This document shows positions 24,063 to 35,229 of a stretch of DNA of 64,000 bases, piece after piece. Origin of the DNA: Maratus speciosus (taxonomy: Eukaryota; Arthropoda; Arachnida; Araneae; Salticidae); NCBI GenBank assembly GCA_963932465.1, contig OZ010786.1, positions 596,615,038-596,679,037 on the forward strand. The letters are read 5' to 3'. Made by a program: the position numbers and the translations under genes. Numbering within the stretch: position 1 is the stretch's first letter; each line of letters starts with the position of its first letter. The notes beneath the pieces are model-generated. The model was not told the DNA's origin and did no database searches. It worked only from the letters and a program-made list of their open reading frames with translations.

Positions 24063-24720
24063 ATTTCTACATTGTTTTTTACATCGATATGGTTAAAAGT
24101 TGTTTCGTATGGAGGCGTTCTGACCAAAAATACTTATTATATCTTTCTTTTTTCATGTTTATATTTATTTTTTTTAAAGAAGTGCCAAAAGCTGTGATTA
24201 TTTGTTTTATTAATGAATCTCTATTTATATGTAAATGATTCACTTCTACTTTAATAACGTTAATCCATATTCCATGTGTTAGAGACAATAAAAAATGATA
24301 TAAAGTAAAATCTTTTAAGATGGAATCACATAGGAAAGAAAATAAAAGCGTTATAGACAAGTTCCCTTCTTAGGAGTTGTAAATGTAGTCTATTTTTTCC
24401 CAGGTATTATTATATTCATTTTCCATGGATCAACAGATTTTTCCGTTTAAGAAAGGATTCCGCCATAAGCAGATATTTTTCACTAGTTTTACCTTATTTT
24501 AAATTTTTTGCCTTAAAATCTACTATCCTTTAAAAATATGAATTTTAAAATTGTATTGTAAAATAATGACCATTTAAAAATATATGCATTTGTTGTAAAG
24601 GTTTTTGGGCTGAGCCAAATTTTAGTTATTTTTGCACGGGTTAGGTCAGTCAGGGATAATGATTTTAATATGGGTTGTCTCGAGACCGGCACTGAAAATT
24701 TCGCGCAGGGGAGACCTAGG

Positions 24721-24960
24721 AATAAGGAAGCCAGTCCTGGGTCGGTATAACCAGTGGCCGAGAGGTTCTGCTCTCATGCTGGGTTCGAACCCAATCGTGT
24801 CCTTCGGCCCAATCGTTCGGAGTTTTCAGTGGTTTTCTTCGAACCTTGGATATCCTTGCGTAAATACTGGTGAGGTTCCCTTTGAAAGATCTGCACGGAA
24901 GGCACCCCCCCCCCCCACCCCGTTTCGAGCCCACATCCCTCGTATAGAAAATTGGCCGTC
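24721..24960 (+). mobile_element. tRNA-derived SINE-like sequence
   Basis: An A-box-like AGTGGCCGAGAGGTT (24753-24767) is followed by a perfect B-box GGTTCGAACCC (24782-24792), the two parts of an internal RNA polymerase III promoter. Their spacing is shorter than in a tRNA and there is no acceptor stem, so it is not a tRNA gene. A C run follows at about 24905. The ORFs across this block are shadows. Confidence 0.6.
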
Positions 24961-25788
24961 ATAAATCACACCAACACCCGTTTCGGTATGAAAAAATACG
25001 ACCGGCCCGGCCTGGCAGAGTCTTCAGAAAAGAGTCGCTTATCCCGGGTTTGGCCCGGCTCCAGTATACAGACTTTTTTATCGGCTTCGCCGGGGCGATA
25101 AAAAACCTGAATTTGTAAGGGCTAAAATTATGAAAATCTCTTAATCGGCATGTTTGAAAAAGCATTGTTTCAAATTCTACATTAAACATTTATTTATGGA
25201 CATTTAAGTATTACAAAAAGGTGGTGGAAACGGCAAAAGTTAAACTGAATCGGAAGTTTAAGCTAACGAAACACGTGACTTTTTCACGTGCAATTTTTTA
25301 AAATACATTTAAATATTTTATTGATAGCCAATCAATGTTTAAAACTTTAAATGTGTTTTTCTGCATGATGCTTTTTTAATCGTAAATTAAAAAGGTGCAA
25401 ACTTGGAACATGTCTTTGTTGATTATTTTACATTAATTTTGTTTCGGCAAATTAAAAAAAAATTACTTTTGAAAATATGATTTTTTTAAAAATAAGTTAC
25501 ATATTTTTTTAAACAAATATTTTTAATATTTTTAAAATTAAAATTAAAAACATTCCTGAAACAAAACTAAAATTATACTTTCCTCTTTAATTAAATAAAA
25601 AGAATGTGAAATCCGATGAATAATGTTTCGAGTTATAAAGATTTTAAATTAAATTTGCTTAAAAAAATACTAAACATTTAAATTTTTAAAAAACTTTATG
25701 CGAAATATTAGGATGTGATTTTGTGTGCAAATTATACGGTTAGCCATCACAAAAACAGAAAAAAATAAATATAAAAAAAATAAAAAAA

Positions 25789-26541
25789 GGGTCTCAGGAC
25801 TCTTAAAATTGGAAAAAAAGAAAAAAAAAGATCCTTTTCAACATTTAATATCTTAAAATGCATTTGATTTTAAGACACAATTTTAATTGAAATAAAATAT
25901 ATAAGTATGTTCTTTCATTTCATGTTTTAAAAAATTATAAGATGCAGAATTAGCATTTACAGGGGGCTCCAAACTGTTAGACATTTGATGAGCAAAAAAT
26001 CGGCATAGCAGCTTACGCGCACGATTACAAAATAAGTATTGCAACTAGAATGAAAATTTTGGTGCCTACTTATACTTCAGATTGTAATAATTACCCTGAA
26101 CCTAAATAAATTTGTATTTAAAGCTTTTTTATATTTTTAATAGAAAGTTTTATTTAGCTAATGCAAAATTTAGAAAATTTCAACAGTATAATCAACTAAA
26201 AAAATATTGTTTTGAACAATAAAAAGGAAATTTTAGGTTCAGTTTAAACAGACTAACGTGCAAAATATGTTTCGAAATTTTCATAAAAAAATATTCATAA
26301 GTTTTTGAGATATCGTGCGCGATATGCCCAAAAAAGTCATTTGGAGAAAAATGGCTTCAAAGTTTCCGAAACGATGCTTCAGCTTTTGAACGTGTATAAA
26401 TGTAAAAGTAATAACTTCAGTTATAATAGGAATTTCAAGGAAACAATTATATCAACATGTTAAGAGAAGATAGGAGCTTAACATCTAAAGAAATTAAAAT
26501 TTCGAAAATTTTAAAGCTTTAAGAGTCCTGAGACACCTTAA
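25789..26541. mobile_element. 745-bp TTAA element E4, inverted copy
   Basis: Reverse-complement copy of 5055-5799. The right end GAGTCCTGAGACACC is followed by TTAA (26538-26541). The left end GGGTCTCAGGACTC has lost one G and its TTAA. It lies inside the 3.4-kb element and so is younger than it. Confidence 0.85.
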
Positions 26542-27347
26542 ACTAACATTGTTTCTTCGATTGCACGCATTTCAATTTGTGTCTAATTCCTTAAAACCTA
26601 ATGAATTATTTAAACGGCCATAATTCTGCGAGTTTTTCAGATATGAAGATGCAATTTTTTTGTGCTTAATTCAGGAATGGATAAGGAAAGTTTTCTTGAT
26701 AGGAATTTTTACACTACGGGGCCGTATAAAAATTTAATTTTCGTATTTTTTCAAATAGACCCCCTATGGTATTGCAACTTATATCATTAAATTTTGCACC
26801 ATTTTTTATGAAACTTTGCAATTGGAAGTATGGGTCTAGGGGCAATATTTAAGTAAATAGCCTATTGTTTCGATATTTATGAATCACCCTGTATATATAT
26901 ATATAACATATATTTAATATTTCTTAAATTGATGTGTTATTGTAATATTCCGACAACTTATCAAATGTATTATACATAATTTTTAAATATAAAAGTAAAT
27001 TTTTTTATGCGAATAAAACTGATGCAATCTATGTCAACTAGACAATCTGTATACACTGCACATACGAGCTTTAATTCAATAGCTGTTCCTGAATTCTAAT
27101 TGCTACTTTTAAAATGACAAAGGAATTTTTTAACTAGGAAAAGAGAGCTATAATTAAAGTTATTTTATTTACAAGTGACAATATTTTTGACACTTTTGTG
27201 AATATATAGGTTAAAGAGCATAAAACGTTAGTAATTAATCTTTCATACTCGGCGGAACAACATGCAAAGTAGGTCATTTAGAGTAAATGGTGCATGCAGA
27301 AATAATAGAAAAATTTTAACCGTATACGAAGAAAGGAAGTTTTCGCT

Positions 27348-27564
27348 TTAACCCCTTAATTCTCGCTCCCGTGATATTCACGGGCTGTGTCTTTTATTCA
27401 GATTGTTTAACTACCACCAGTTTCATAAAATAGTGTAACTGGCTTTATTATGGTATCATTTTACCTGTCATTAAATAAGGTGAATATTTCTTTTTCAAAA
27501 AAGTGGTGACAATAGGCAATTTGAATTTTTAAACTGTAATTTAATGCGACCGTTAAAGGGTTAA
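27348..27564. mobile_element. TTAA MITE E5 (same family as E1)
   Basis: Near-identical in layout and sequence to 1577-1793: TTAA both sides, CCCCTTAATTCTCGC start, palindrome CCCGTGATATTCACGGG at 27368-27384 (16 bases inside), inner CCACCAG...GTGGTG, end TTAAAGGG. The palindrome arms are longer here than in E1 because of one base difference. Confidence 0.88.
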
Positions 27565-28318
27565 AAGACATACACTCTTATCATTTAACTGCAAGCACTG
27601 GTATTAAACTAAACGAATATTTTTTTGTAATTGTTAATCATATTTCCTTTTATAGAACAATTATTATCTGATTTCATAGGATGTTTTAGAGCTTACATCT
27701 ACCCTATTTATATAAAATCCTAATGAAACGAATTTATGAAACGGTGAAATTAAATGAATTTATGAAACGTTTCTATGAAACGACTGATTAAACAACTATG
27801 TTTCACGGCGAATTCTCCTAAAATATGGAATAATTTGCGGTGAAATTAACACCAAAAATCCGTATTGATCAGCAGATCTATAAACTGGTATTAGATTTTT
27901 TAAATTCGAATTCGTTTTCGAAACATTATTATTTTTTTTTTAATTTTAAATAATTCTCTCTAATGATGGCAGTTCAAATTTTAATCATAACAGATTTTTT
28001 TTTTTAATATTTTAGAGAAGATTCTTATTTTAAACTAATTTGGCGACCAGTTTGGCCTCCCTTAAATGTATACTAATAAATGTATCATATTACTTTTATT
28101 CATAATTCAATTTGTATTTCACTATCATTTTATTGAATACAAAACATCCATTTAAAACTGAAACATTTAAAATAAATGGTCTTCACTTCTTTCTTTCTTT
28201 TTAAACGAAACGAAAAGAAAAATATTAAGCACACATGTCATATAGGCAACGGGGTACCTAATTGGCGCCAAAATGGCGTTATTTTGCCTGAAATGGTAAA
28301 CTTGTTGCTTATCCCCTT

Positions 28319-28516
28319 CGGGACGGGAGCCTTTTACGAAATTTTTAATCTTTTGTCACCGTTTTTTAAAAACAGAAATTTGTGTCTTGTTGAATCGAGA
28401 AAATGCGCTGATTAAATAAGGCAAATTTTACAGTAAAATTTTACTGGTGAGGAAAAACAAGGATTTTGAGCGCTTCATGCGGCACGTATACGTGTCGCTC
28501 GTCCCCAAGGGGTTAT
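28319..28516. mobile_element. MITE E6 with TTAT duplication
   Basis: CCCCTTCGGGACGGGAG at the left and CTCGTCCCCAAGGGG at the right, flanked on both sides by TTAT (28319-28322, 28513-28516). The other family X copy has a single TTAT at the same place (ATAA at 60489-60492 on the plus strand), so the target was TTAT, not a mutated TTAA. A perfect palindrome CACGTATACGTG (28483-28494) lies 18 bases inside the right end. Confidence 0.85.
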
Positions 28517-28768
28517 ATTTAATTAATAAATGTTTATTTGAATTTATTTTCTTTTTATTTACAAAAAATGTTCCAAATTGTTTTTTTCTATTGTTATTAG
28601 TTAAACTTTTTCTTTTATTCATTGTTATTTCATTTTAAAAATAACAGAAAATAATTTAAAAATACATATGTAACTGGCATTCGAAAACGAGGTTTTCGCC
28701 AAATTGTCGTAAAAAAAATTACGCCAAACCCGGTGTGTATATGACAATGCAACAAATCATGACACTTA

Positions 28769-28899
28769 GGCTAATGTCAGACGAACTTTTTTTGTACGCT
28801 TTTGTCCTTACGTATTATCCCTACACATTGCTAGCGGCATGTGTAGGGATAATACGTAAGGAAAAAAGCGTGCAGAGAGACGTCCGTCTGGCATAAGCC
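28769..28899. mobile_element. Harbinger-type palindromic MITE (131 bp)
   Basis: Arms begin GGCTAATGTCAGACG and end CGTCTGGCATAAGCC and pair almost throughout; TTA flanks both sides (28766-28768, 28900-28902). The other family X copy has one TTA at this place (about 60227). A 3-bp TWA duplication and a G-rich start fit PIF/Harbinger MITEs. Confidence 0.85.
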
Positions 28900-29239
28900 T
28901 TAATTCCAACTTCAAGGCAATGTTTTAATGGTACTACCTCTCCCGTCGACCAATTTCGCCAAATTATATAAATCGCCAAACCACTCGCCAAATTATACAA
29001 ATCGACATAATTTTTTAGTTTAAATAACGAAAGAACAAATAAATTAGTATAATATTAATAACAATATAAATAAAAGGTCGCAATAAAAATCACATGATGG
29101 CGTAAACAGGATGTGACATCTACGATCAACCATTATTGGCATTTAATCTTATAGTATGGTGACAGATTTTTGGTCGATGGGATAACCAAGTGGCACCGTT
29201 TTAATTTACCACTCGAAAAATAAAAAAAATGCTAAGTGG

Positions 29240-29600
29240 CGAATTCAAAACAAAGCTAATGGCGAGATATGTACCCTGCTAACATAAAAGTACCAGGAAT
29301 TCTTTGCGATCATGGCAACTTTATGTAGTTTTATTCGAAAAAATAATTTTGATTCTTTAATCAAAATGGAAACCTCTCTTATGAAAAGCGAAGTGATCAG
29401 CCCATAATTATTTATGGCAGTTACATGACTTGGACTATTATAATATAAGGTGGAATAATGGCGATAGAATAATCTTTGGCGGCTTATCACACCTATGGCT
29501 GGCTAACATTAAAGTACCAAAATGACCGCCTGGAATATAAAAAGCGAAGGGATCCGCCCGGAACTGTTGATGATAGTCACACGACTTAGGCTATTATTAT
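29240..29600. repeat. ~150-bp tandem units within family X (left copy)
   Basis: About two units with TTGGCGG/TCGCCAT, GGTACTTT-type and ATGGCAGTTACATGACTTGG landmarks (inverted relative to the right copy). The right family X copy has an additional unit, so unit number differs between copies. The 81-aa minus frame here and its 68-aa counterpart at 59651 share sequence only because the DNA is duplicated. Confidence 0.6.
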
Positions 29601-29817
29601 AGAGATTATTTTCAATTTTTAAAACAGCGCAAATAATAATATTTCCTAAAGATTAAAAATTTATTTATACGTGACTATTAAAAACATTAAAAATCTTTAA
29701 AATTACTATTAAATAAGTGCGTGTTAAAAGACGAAAATTATGTCTTGAAAATTGTATGTACATGTGAATATTAAAAAAGAAAGGAAACTTTAAAATAATA
29801 AATACATTAATATGCGT

Positions 29818-30506
29818 TTAACCCTTTCAGGGGCAAGGTACTTCTATTCGTAAAATCTTGAAATCAGTGAATGGCATCAGAATTTACAAACAAATTTCGA
29901 AATACAAAAATGCTTTTGTCCACTTACTTGATCACCCGACCGGAGCACCAACCAAAGAATGGCATAGGATGTAACGCTCCGGTGGAAAATCCCCACAACA
30001 ATCACCGATGCCGGACATCGGAAAGCACCCAAAATAACAAAGTAAAGGGCACATATTCTGATGAACTTACATAGTAAATCGTAAATTTACAAAACAATTG
30101 ATGTTGCTTTCATCATAATAATAAAAATAAAAAACAATAGTGAAGTGACTTAAATGTATAACAAAAGTTAAGACTATAAGTCCTACTTCAAGATTATGAA
30201 GTGTAAATGTTCATTAAAGTTCACTGTTCACTAATGTTCAAATGAGTTCAGTGTTCGAAAGAAAAATGTTCATAAAAGTTTTATATAAGAAAAACTAACT
30301 TGAAGAAAGATCACCAACATTCAGACCTCAAGAGAAAATCACCACAAACAAACATGCCAGACAAAGGACAGTTACTATAAAAGGCACAATGTTGTCCACT
30401 TACTTAATAAAAGGAAAATTTCTATCCCAATATTCTGGTGCCAATGTGGCATTTAAGAATTAAAATTAAGTGGCCCAAAAATGAACCACCACCTTGAACA
30501 GGTTAA
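29818..30506. mobile_element. TTAA MITE E7, split by an insertion
   Basis: TTAA at 29818-29821 and 30503-30506; ends CCCTTTCAGGGGC and CTTGAACAGG. Removing 29930-30405 leaves ~213 bp matching the intact copy at 54453-54664, which occupies the same position in the other family X copy. So this MITE is older than the divergence of the two copies. Confidence 0.88.
29930..30391. mobile_element. 462-bp insertion of unknown class
   Basis: Flanked by a perfect 14-base direct repeat TTGTCCACTTACTT (29916-29929, 30392-30405), present once (as TTGTTCACTTACTT on the minus strand) in the intact MITE at 54453. The insert begins GATCACCCGACCGGAGC and ends AAAGGCACAATG. Duplication length suggests a retroposon, but no poly(A) tail, tRNA head or terminal inverted repeat was seen. 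The 67-aa ORF that runs across its left edge is not credible. Confidence 0.8.
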
Positions 30507-30838
30507 AGCAGTAACTTTTAGTAATTGTAGTAAATTGTATTACGTCAATCGTTTTATGACGCTGTTAAAAAATACCGGTAGGGAAAGACTCTGTTTACTT
30601 AATTTATTTTATTTCAGGTTCTTTTCAAATGTTTAACTGATCTTCTTTAACCAAACACGAAAACAACCACTGGATGTCTTAACAGCAACCGATTCGGCCT
30701 TTAATTTTTGCAATCAAAGGGAATTGAATGGGGTTTACAGGGAGATCGCTTCAGGTTTTTTTAGTATAATTCAATCTTCTCTAATCTTTTTAAAACCGAT
30801 GAGTTAGCGTGCTTTTAGATTCTGCAGTGTCTGAACGG

Positions 30839-31692
30839 GGCTTGGCGAGCGTAGCTTATAGGGGATAGATCGCCCTAGTATAAAATAAATGTTTCAATTA
30901 TAGTATTTTAATATTACTAATTTTATATATATGTACAGTACTTATGCGTTTTCATACTTTCCAAAGATTTTAAACCTTTCGGGTCCGATTTTCTTTTTCA
31001 GTTTTGAGAACTTTTTTTTTTTTTTTTTTTTACTGTAATAATATTAATTGTAGCTAACCAAATAGTTTTTCTGATGTTTAAATATTATGTCATTGTCAGA
31101 AATCTAACGAATGTACTTCTTTTATGTCCTATTCAATTTATATTTATATGAAAATAGGTTAATGAAGAGTTTTTGGAGACGTTTGGAAAATACCGTATTA
31201 CAACAGGGTTTAACAGATATTACAACTTTCTAACATTTTTTGCGTTTTATCACCCGTGATTCGTTCAGAAAAGTAACCTCTATTTTAAATTTAAAAAGTG
31301 AAATATATGTATAGAGTAAAGGAATCGACAATGGTGTAAAGATAATTAAGCAAACTTTTATTATTATTGTTATTTCTAAATGTCAAAAGATAAATGAAGT
31401 CGTAATAAGAAAAGCATAGCCATGTACTATCATTACTATACATAGATATTATCAAAAATAGTTTTTAAGACAAAATAATACTCAATGAAAACACATGTGC
31501 TATTAATAGTACGCCACACCCGAAAGGGTTAAGTTAAATAAAACTAATAAAATAAATAAATCAATAAATTAGAAATAAACTTAATATGCTTCCATAATTT
31601 TACGAATTATTTATAGTGTGCATTTTACTCCATACAATTTTTAAAAATCAATTCAATAATATTCATTTGCCTATTTTAAATACATGCACATG
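30839..31692. other. AT-rich stretch with a T run
   Basis: No supported gene. A T run of about 23 bases lies at 31010-31032. The sequence to 30870 after the family X end (GGCTTGGCGAGCGTAGC) is GC-richer but unassigned. Confidence 0.4.
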
Positions 31693-32023
31693 CACTCATG
31701 TCCAAAATTAAGGTCGCAAATATAAAATATGAGAAAACTGATGAACTATTCACTGTGTTGCCAGGAAATTTGGCACAGAGGTATATTACAATGTGAGAAA
31801 AAATTTAGCGACAAAAAATATGAAAAAGATTTTAATAACGATTTTGTGAATTAAGATACAGGGTATATCAAAAAGTGGTAAATCATGAATAAGAGATAAA
31901 GTATTTATCTCGAGAAAAGTCTGTCTAACATGGAGTATGACCACTGTGCACTGTTATACAAGCCCCACAACGAGCTCTTATACTGTTTATGAGGGTGTCA
32001 ATAAATGTTTGTGGCAACAAAGC

Positions 32024-32310
32024 TCATTCTTCAAAAAGCATGGCTTTTAACTCCTGGCAGGACTTGGGAGGGACGTTACACTGTGAAATGGCTCTTCCTA
32101 GACCATCCCAAACATGTTCAATAGGATTGAGGTCTGGAGACCTAGAGGGCCAATTCATACGGCGAATATTCTCTTCTTCAAGAAAATCATCAACAATGTG
32201 AGCTCTGTGTGGCTTCGCATTATCGTCCATAAACATGAAGTCTAAGCCTACAGCACCCCGGAACAACCCCACATAGGCTTCAAGGATCTAATCGCTGTCG
32301 CCCTGTGTAC
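32024..32310 (-). pseudogene. Tc1 transposase C-terminal fragment (left arm)
   Basis: The minus-strand frame includes GLFRGAVGLDFMFMDDNAKP, then RMNWPSRSPDLNPIEHVWDG, ending in FEE and a stop at 32024. These are the second aspartate (DDNAKPH) and the glutamate (NPIEHVW) of the DD34E catalytic triad of Tc1-type transposases. The first aspartate and the DNA-binding domain are absent, and the similarity ends near 32310 after a frame disturbance around LEAYVG. It cannot be active alone. Confidence 0.85.
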
Positions 32311-32317
32311 AGTCGTG

Positions 32318-32886
32318 TGTGTCCCTTTCACTGCATTCAACAGGAGAGCCGGTTGTTATGGAGCCGAAGACATCAGTCTTGAACACAACAAGATTGAGGG
32401 TATGTTCTTTTCAGTGATGAGTCGAGATTTACTATGCTGAGTGATTCTCGTCGAATCTTCATCTGGAGAAAACATGGATCTCGCTATCATCCCTCCTACG
32501 TAAAAGAAATCGATAGATTTGTTGGCAAAGGAATCCTTGTCTAGGGTGGCGTAAAGTTTGGCAGTCGTACACCACTACACGTCTTCGATGCAGGTACTGT
32601 CAATGCACATCGCTATAGGGATGAAGTCCTTGAAGCCTGTGTTAGGTTGTTCCGGGGTTCTGTAAGCCCGGGTTTATGCTTATGGGCGATAATGCGAAGC
32701 CACACAGAGCTGACATTGTTGATAATTTTCTTGAAAAAGAGGATATTCACCGTATGAATTGGCCATCGAGGTCTCCGGACCTCAATCCTATTGAACATGT
32801 TTAGAATGATCTAGGAAGAGCCACTGCACAGATAAACCAGCCTCCCAAGACCCGCTAGAAGTTAAAAACACGCTTTTGAAAGAATA
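32318..32886 (+). pseudogene. Tc1 transposase catalytic-domain fragment (right arm)
   Basis: Reads FSDESRFTMLSDSRRIFIWR with the first catalytic aspartate, then GVKFGSRTPLHVFDAGTVNA, VLEACVRLFRGSVSPG, a shift to GDNAKPHRADIVDNF (second aspartate), a further shift to RMNWPSRSPDLNPIEHV (glutamate), ending KNTLLKE and a stop at 32886. Several frameshifts and stops. It retains more of the protein than the left arm, back to about the linker before the catalytic domain. The helix-turn-helix domain is missing. Confidence 0.85.
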
Positions 32887-33199
32887 AGATTTGTTGCCAC
32901 AAACACTCATTGACACCCTTATAAAGAGTATTAGAGCTCGTTGTGAGGCTTGTACAGCAGCGCACACTGGTCACACTCCATGTTAGACAGATTTTTCCCG
33001 AGCTAAATGATTTTCCTCTGATTCATGATTTACCACTTTTTGATATACCCTGTATCTTAATTCACAATTAAACTTTTTCCCATATTTTTATGTTGCTATA
33101 TTCTTTCTCCCATTGCAATATACCTTTTTGCCAAATTTCGTGGCAACACAGTGTTTTCACAGTTTTATGTTAATGACCTTAATTTTGGACATGAGTGTA

Positions 33200-34974
33200 G
33201 ATGCCAACCCTTTTAATATTTATGTTTTACTATTTTCGAATCGAAATCTTTCGTTTGAAATGAAAGAAATTTGCTATTAAATTGTAAGAAGCTTTTTGTT
33301 TTAATATAATGGTACTTTAAAATATTAAAATTTTGGCAGTTATATATGCACATATCCATACATACATAAAATAAAATCTAAATAAATGACGTTTTTCTTT
33401 ATGAGGGAACTGTTTTCGACATACGCAAAACAACTTGGATTATGATAAAAGAAAAAGGCAAATCCAACATTATGCTCGTGAAAGGTGCCTTTTTAAATGT
33501 GTTTTCTAAAAGAATTGCACTGTACACCATTATATATCCCTAAACATTAAGTTATACTGCAGACAGAACCACATACCACTATTTATTAACACTTCAGCAG
33601 TTTGAATATTTTGAGAACATAACACTCGAATCTAAAAGCTTTTGCGAAAGAGTATATGGAATCATTATGACACTCCATTTTGAAATATAAACATAAACTA
33701 GAGCTATTTTGATGTATTGAAAGCATTTTATCTGGCTGTTAGCGCTTATATGTGTTATTTTTTATATGCATACGGCATTGCATTTTAAGCATATTTTTTT
33801 TTCTTTTCTTTCGCTTTCAACTTAGTGACTGATGTGCATATGAGCAATATAGTGCATGTTTGTTTTCAGTCCTAATAGTTCTGAGTCATTGACGAATAAT
33901 TTTATGAACATGAGGCAAAAAGCTTTCAACGTCAGAACTAAAGTACATTTCGAGTTTGAATAAGAAAACTTTTTTTACTCCAGAAATATGTGGAACATGC
34001 AATTCATATTTTTACTTTGTTTTCTTGTATGCATTATTTTAGACATTTCTACTTGCACATATTTTTGAAGCTATTTTAACATTTTATATTTATTAAAGTT
34101 TATGTTCTCCATCTCCTTTAGTGCACAAACTTTTTCGGTCTTTCAAAATAAAAATAAAAACATAATTTTAACAAATATTTTGGTTCTTTGTTGTAGTCAA
34201 AACTGCATACATATTAAGCGTACAAACTTAATGCTGAAATTAACACAGCTGCGCCATCTTGTGGACGGGGTTGATAATCCACATAGGCGGGCTTTTAATG
34301 TGACATCATATATGACAGAATATCTATCATCTACGAATATTTTCTAAATATTTAGTCACTCATGGAATATGAGTCTTGTTTACCAGATTTATTGCAAAAT
34401 TACGGCGTAGCGTGAAGGGGGTGAAGTCCAGATGCACTTGACACCACGGAGTTTTCTTCGCCTTATCTGATCAGAGACTTTTCAGCTATTCAGAGAAAAA
34501 CTTTACAAATTTAGCGGTGTGAAGTAAAAAAACAGTTAGGCATCTTCCTATAGTTCAACCTCATCCGTTACGTGGAGCTTGACCATGATTAATATGACTT
34601 CCTCTTTAATCTTGCGGTTACCTCACCCATTTAAGATAGGACGCTTAATATGTATGCAGCTTTGGTTGTAGTTATTAGGAATCAACTTGATATATCATTT
34701 ATTAAGTAAAGTTTCTGGTGCAAATATGCTATGTTTCAACGGAAGTCTCACTTTTTTAAACAAAGAGTTCGGTACTATGAATGCACAATATTTTTTTAAA
34801 TACAAGGTTGCCTATAATTATGTTTTTACTAGTCTTTCCAAACCAAAATTTCTACCATATGTACAAGAAAAAGTATTAAAAAATTTAATCTAATTCGAAA
34901 TTATTTTATGTAAATTCTGATCCTTTGTATTATAAAAATAAAGGCCAGTGACAGCTGTGATATATTAACCCTTT
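33200..34974. other. AT-rich stretch, no gene
   Basis: Several short ORFs without recognisable domains; no repeat boundaries or RNA genes seen. A T/C-rich run lies at 33797-33812. Confidence 0.45.
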
Positions 34975-35061
34975 GAATAGTTCATATGACATTTCTTTCG
35001 TATGACATCATATGATTCATATTTTCGTATGACTTTTCATATATTCTTCTATGAAATAAAA

Positions 35062-35225
35062 TCATAGATGAACATAGATTAAATTTTTTTACAAAATTTT
35101 GGACAAATGATACCCAGTGATTATTTGGAAAAATTCAAAATTTATATCCTAAAAATTACACTTAGTAGAAGCATTTTTGACAAGCTTTATATCATCATAT
35201 TCATATCTCTAATACAATGAATGTC
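35062..35225. repeat. Direct repeat, copy 1
   Basis: About 160 bases similar to 36803-36950: both have ACATAGATTA, ACAAATNATACNCAGT, CACTTAGTAGAAGCA and GACANGCTTTTAT landmarks. It is noncoding, follows TTAACCCTTTGAATAG at 34975, and directly precedes MITE E8. Confidence 0.7.
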
Positions 35226-35229
35226 TTTA

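Larger units (their letters stand above)
23471..26891. mobile_element. 3.4-kb element with ~310-bp inverted termini
   Basis: Left terminus CAGGGTGATTCATAAATA, right terminus its exact complement. Similarity between the arms continues for about 310 bases. It is flanked by TATA on both sides, so the duplication is TA or TATA. The interior holds a SINE-like tRNA head, GC-rich repeat fragments and an inserted 745-bp TTAA element, and no transposase. Probably a nonautonomous element of the Tc1/mariner type, judged only from the TA flanks. Confidence 0.8.
27700..30838 (+). repeat. Family X repeat, left copy
   Basis: A >3-kb dispersed repeat whose inverted counterpart is 54113-61145. Landmarks: GTTTCACGGCGAATTCTCC near 27803, GGTACCTAATTGGCGCC near 28252, TCGACCAATTTCGCC near 28947, TCTGCAGTGTCTGAACGGG near 30821. 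Most of it is noncoding with CGCCAAATT motifs. This copy carries four insertions or inserted elements (28319, 28769, 29818 and, inside the last, 29930). Only the 29818 MITE is shared with the other copy, so the rest are later. Outer ends are approximate and the class is unknown. Confidence 0.8.
31693..33197. mobile_element. Tc1-like composite, two 3' halves head to head (1.5 kb)
   Basis: Both ends carry the same terminus CACTCATGTCCAAAATTAAG, with similarity continuing inward ~300 bases (landmark AAGATACAGGGTATATCA). TA follows the right end (33198-33199); the left flank is TG. Transposase fragments on the two sides run outward in opposite directions, and both encode the C-terminal part, so the 5' half and 5' terminus are absent. 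Likely an inverted fusion of two copies. Confidence 0.85.

Noticed and set aside
24753..24792. tRNA gene
   Set aside because: B-box is perfect but A-to-B spacing is too short and there is no acceptor stem.
24632..24964. 110-aa and overlapping 72/62-aa ORFs
   Set aside because: Open on both strands over a GC-richer SINE-like block with A and B boxes; shadows of repeat sequence.
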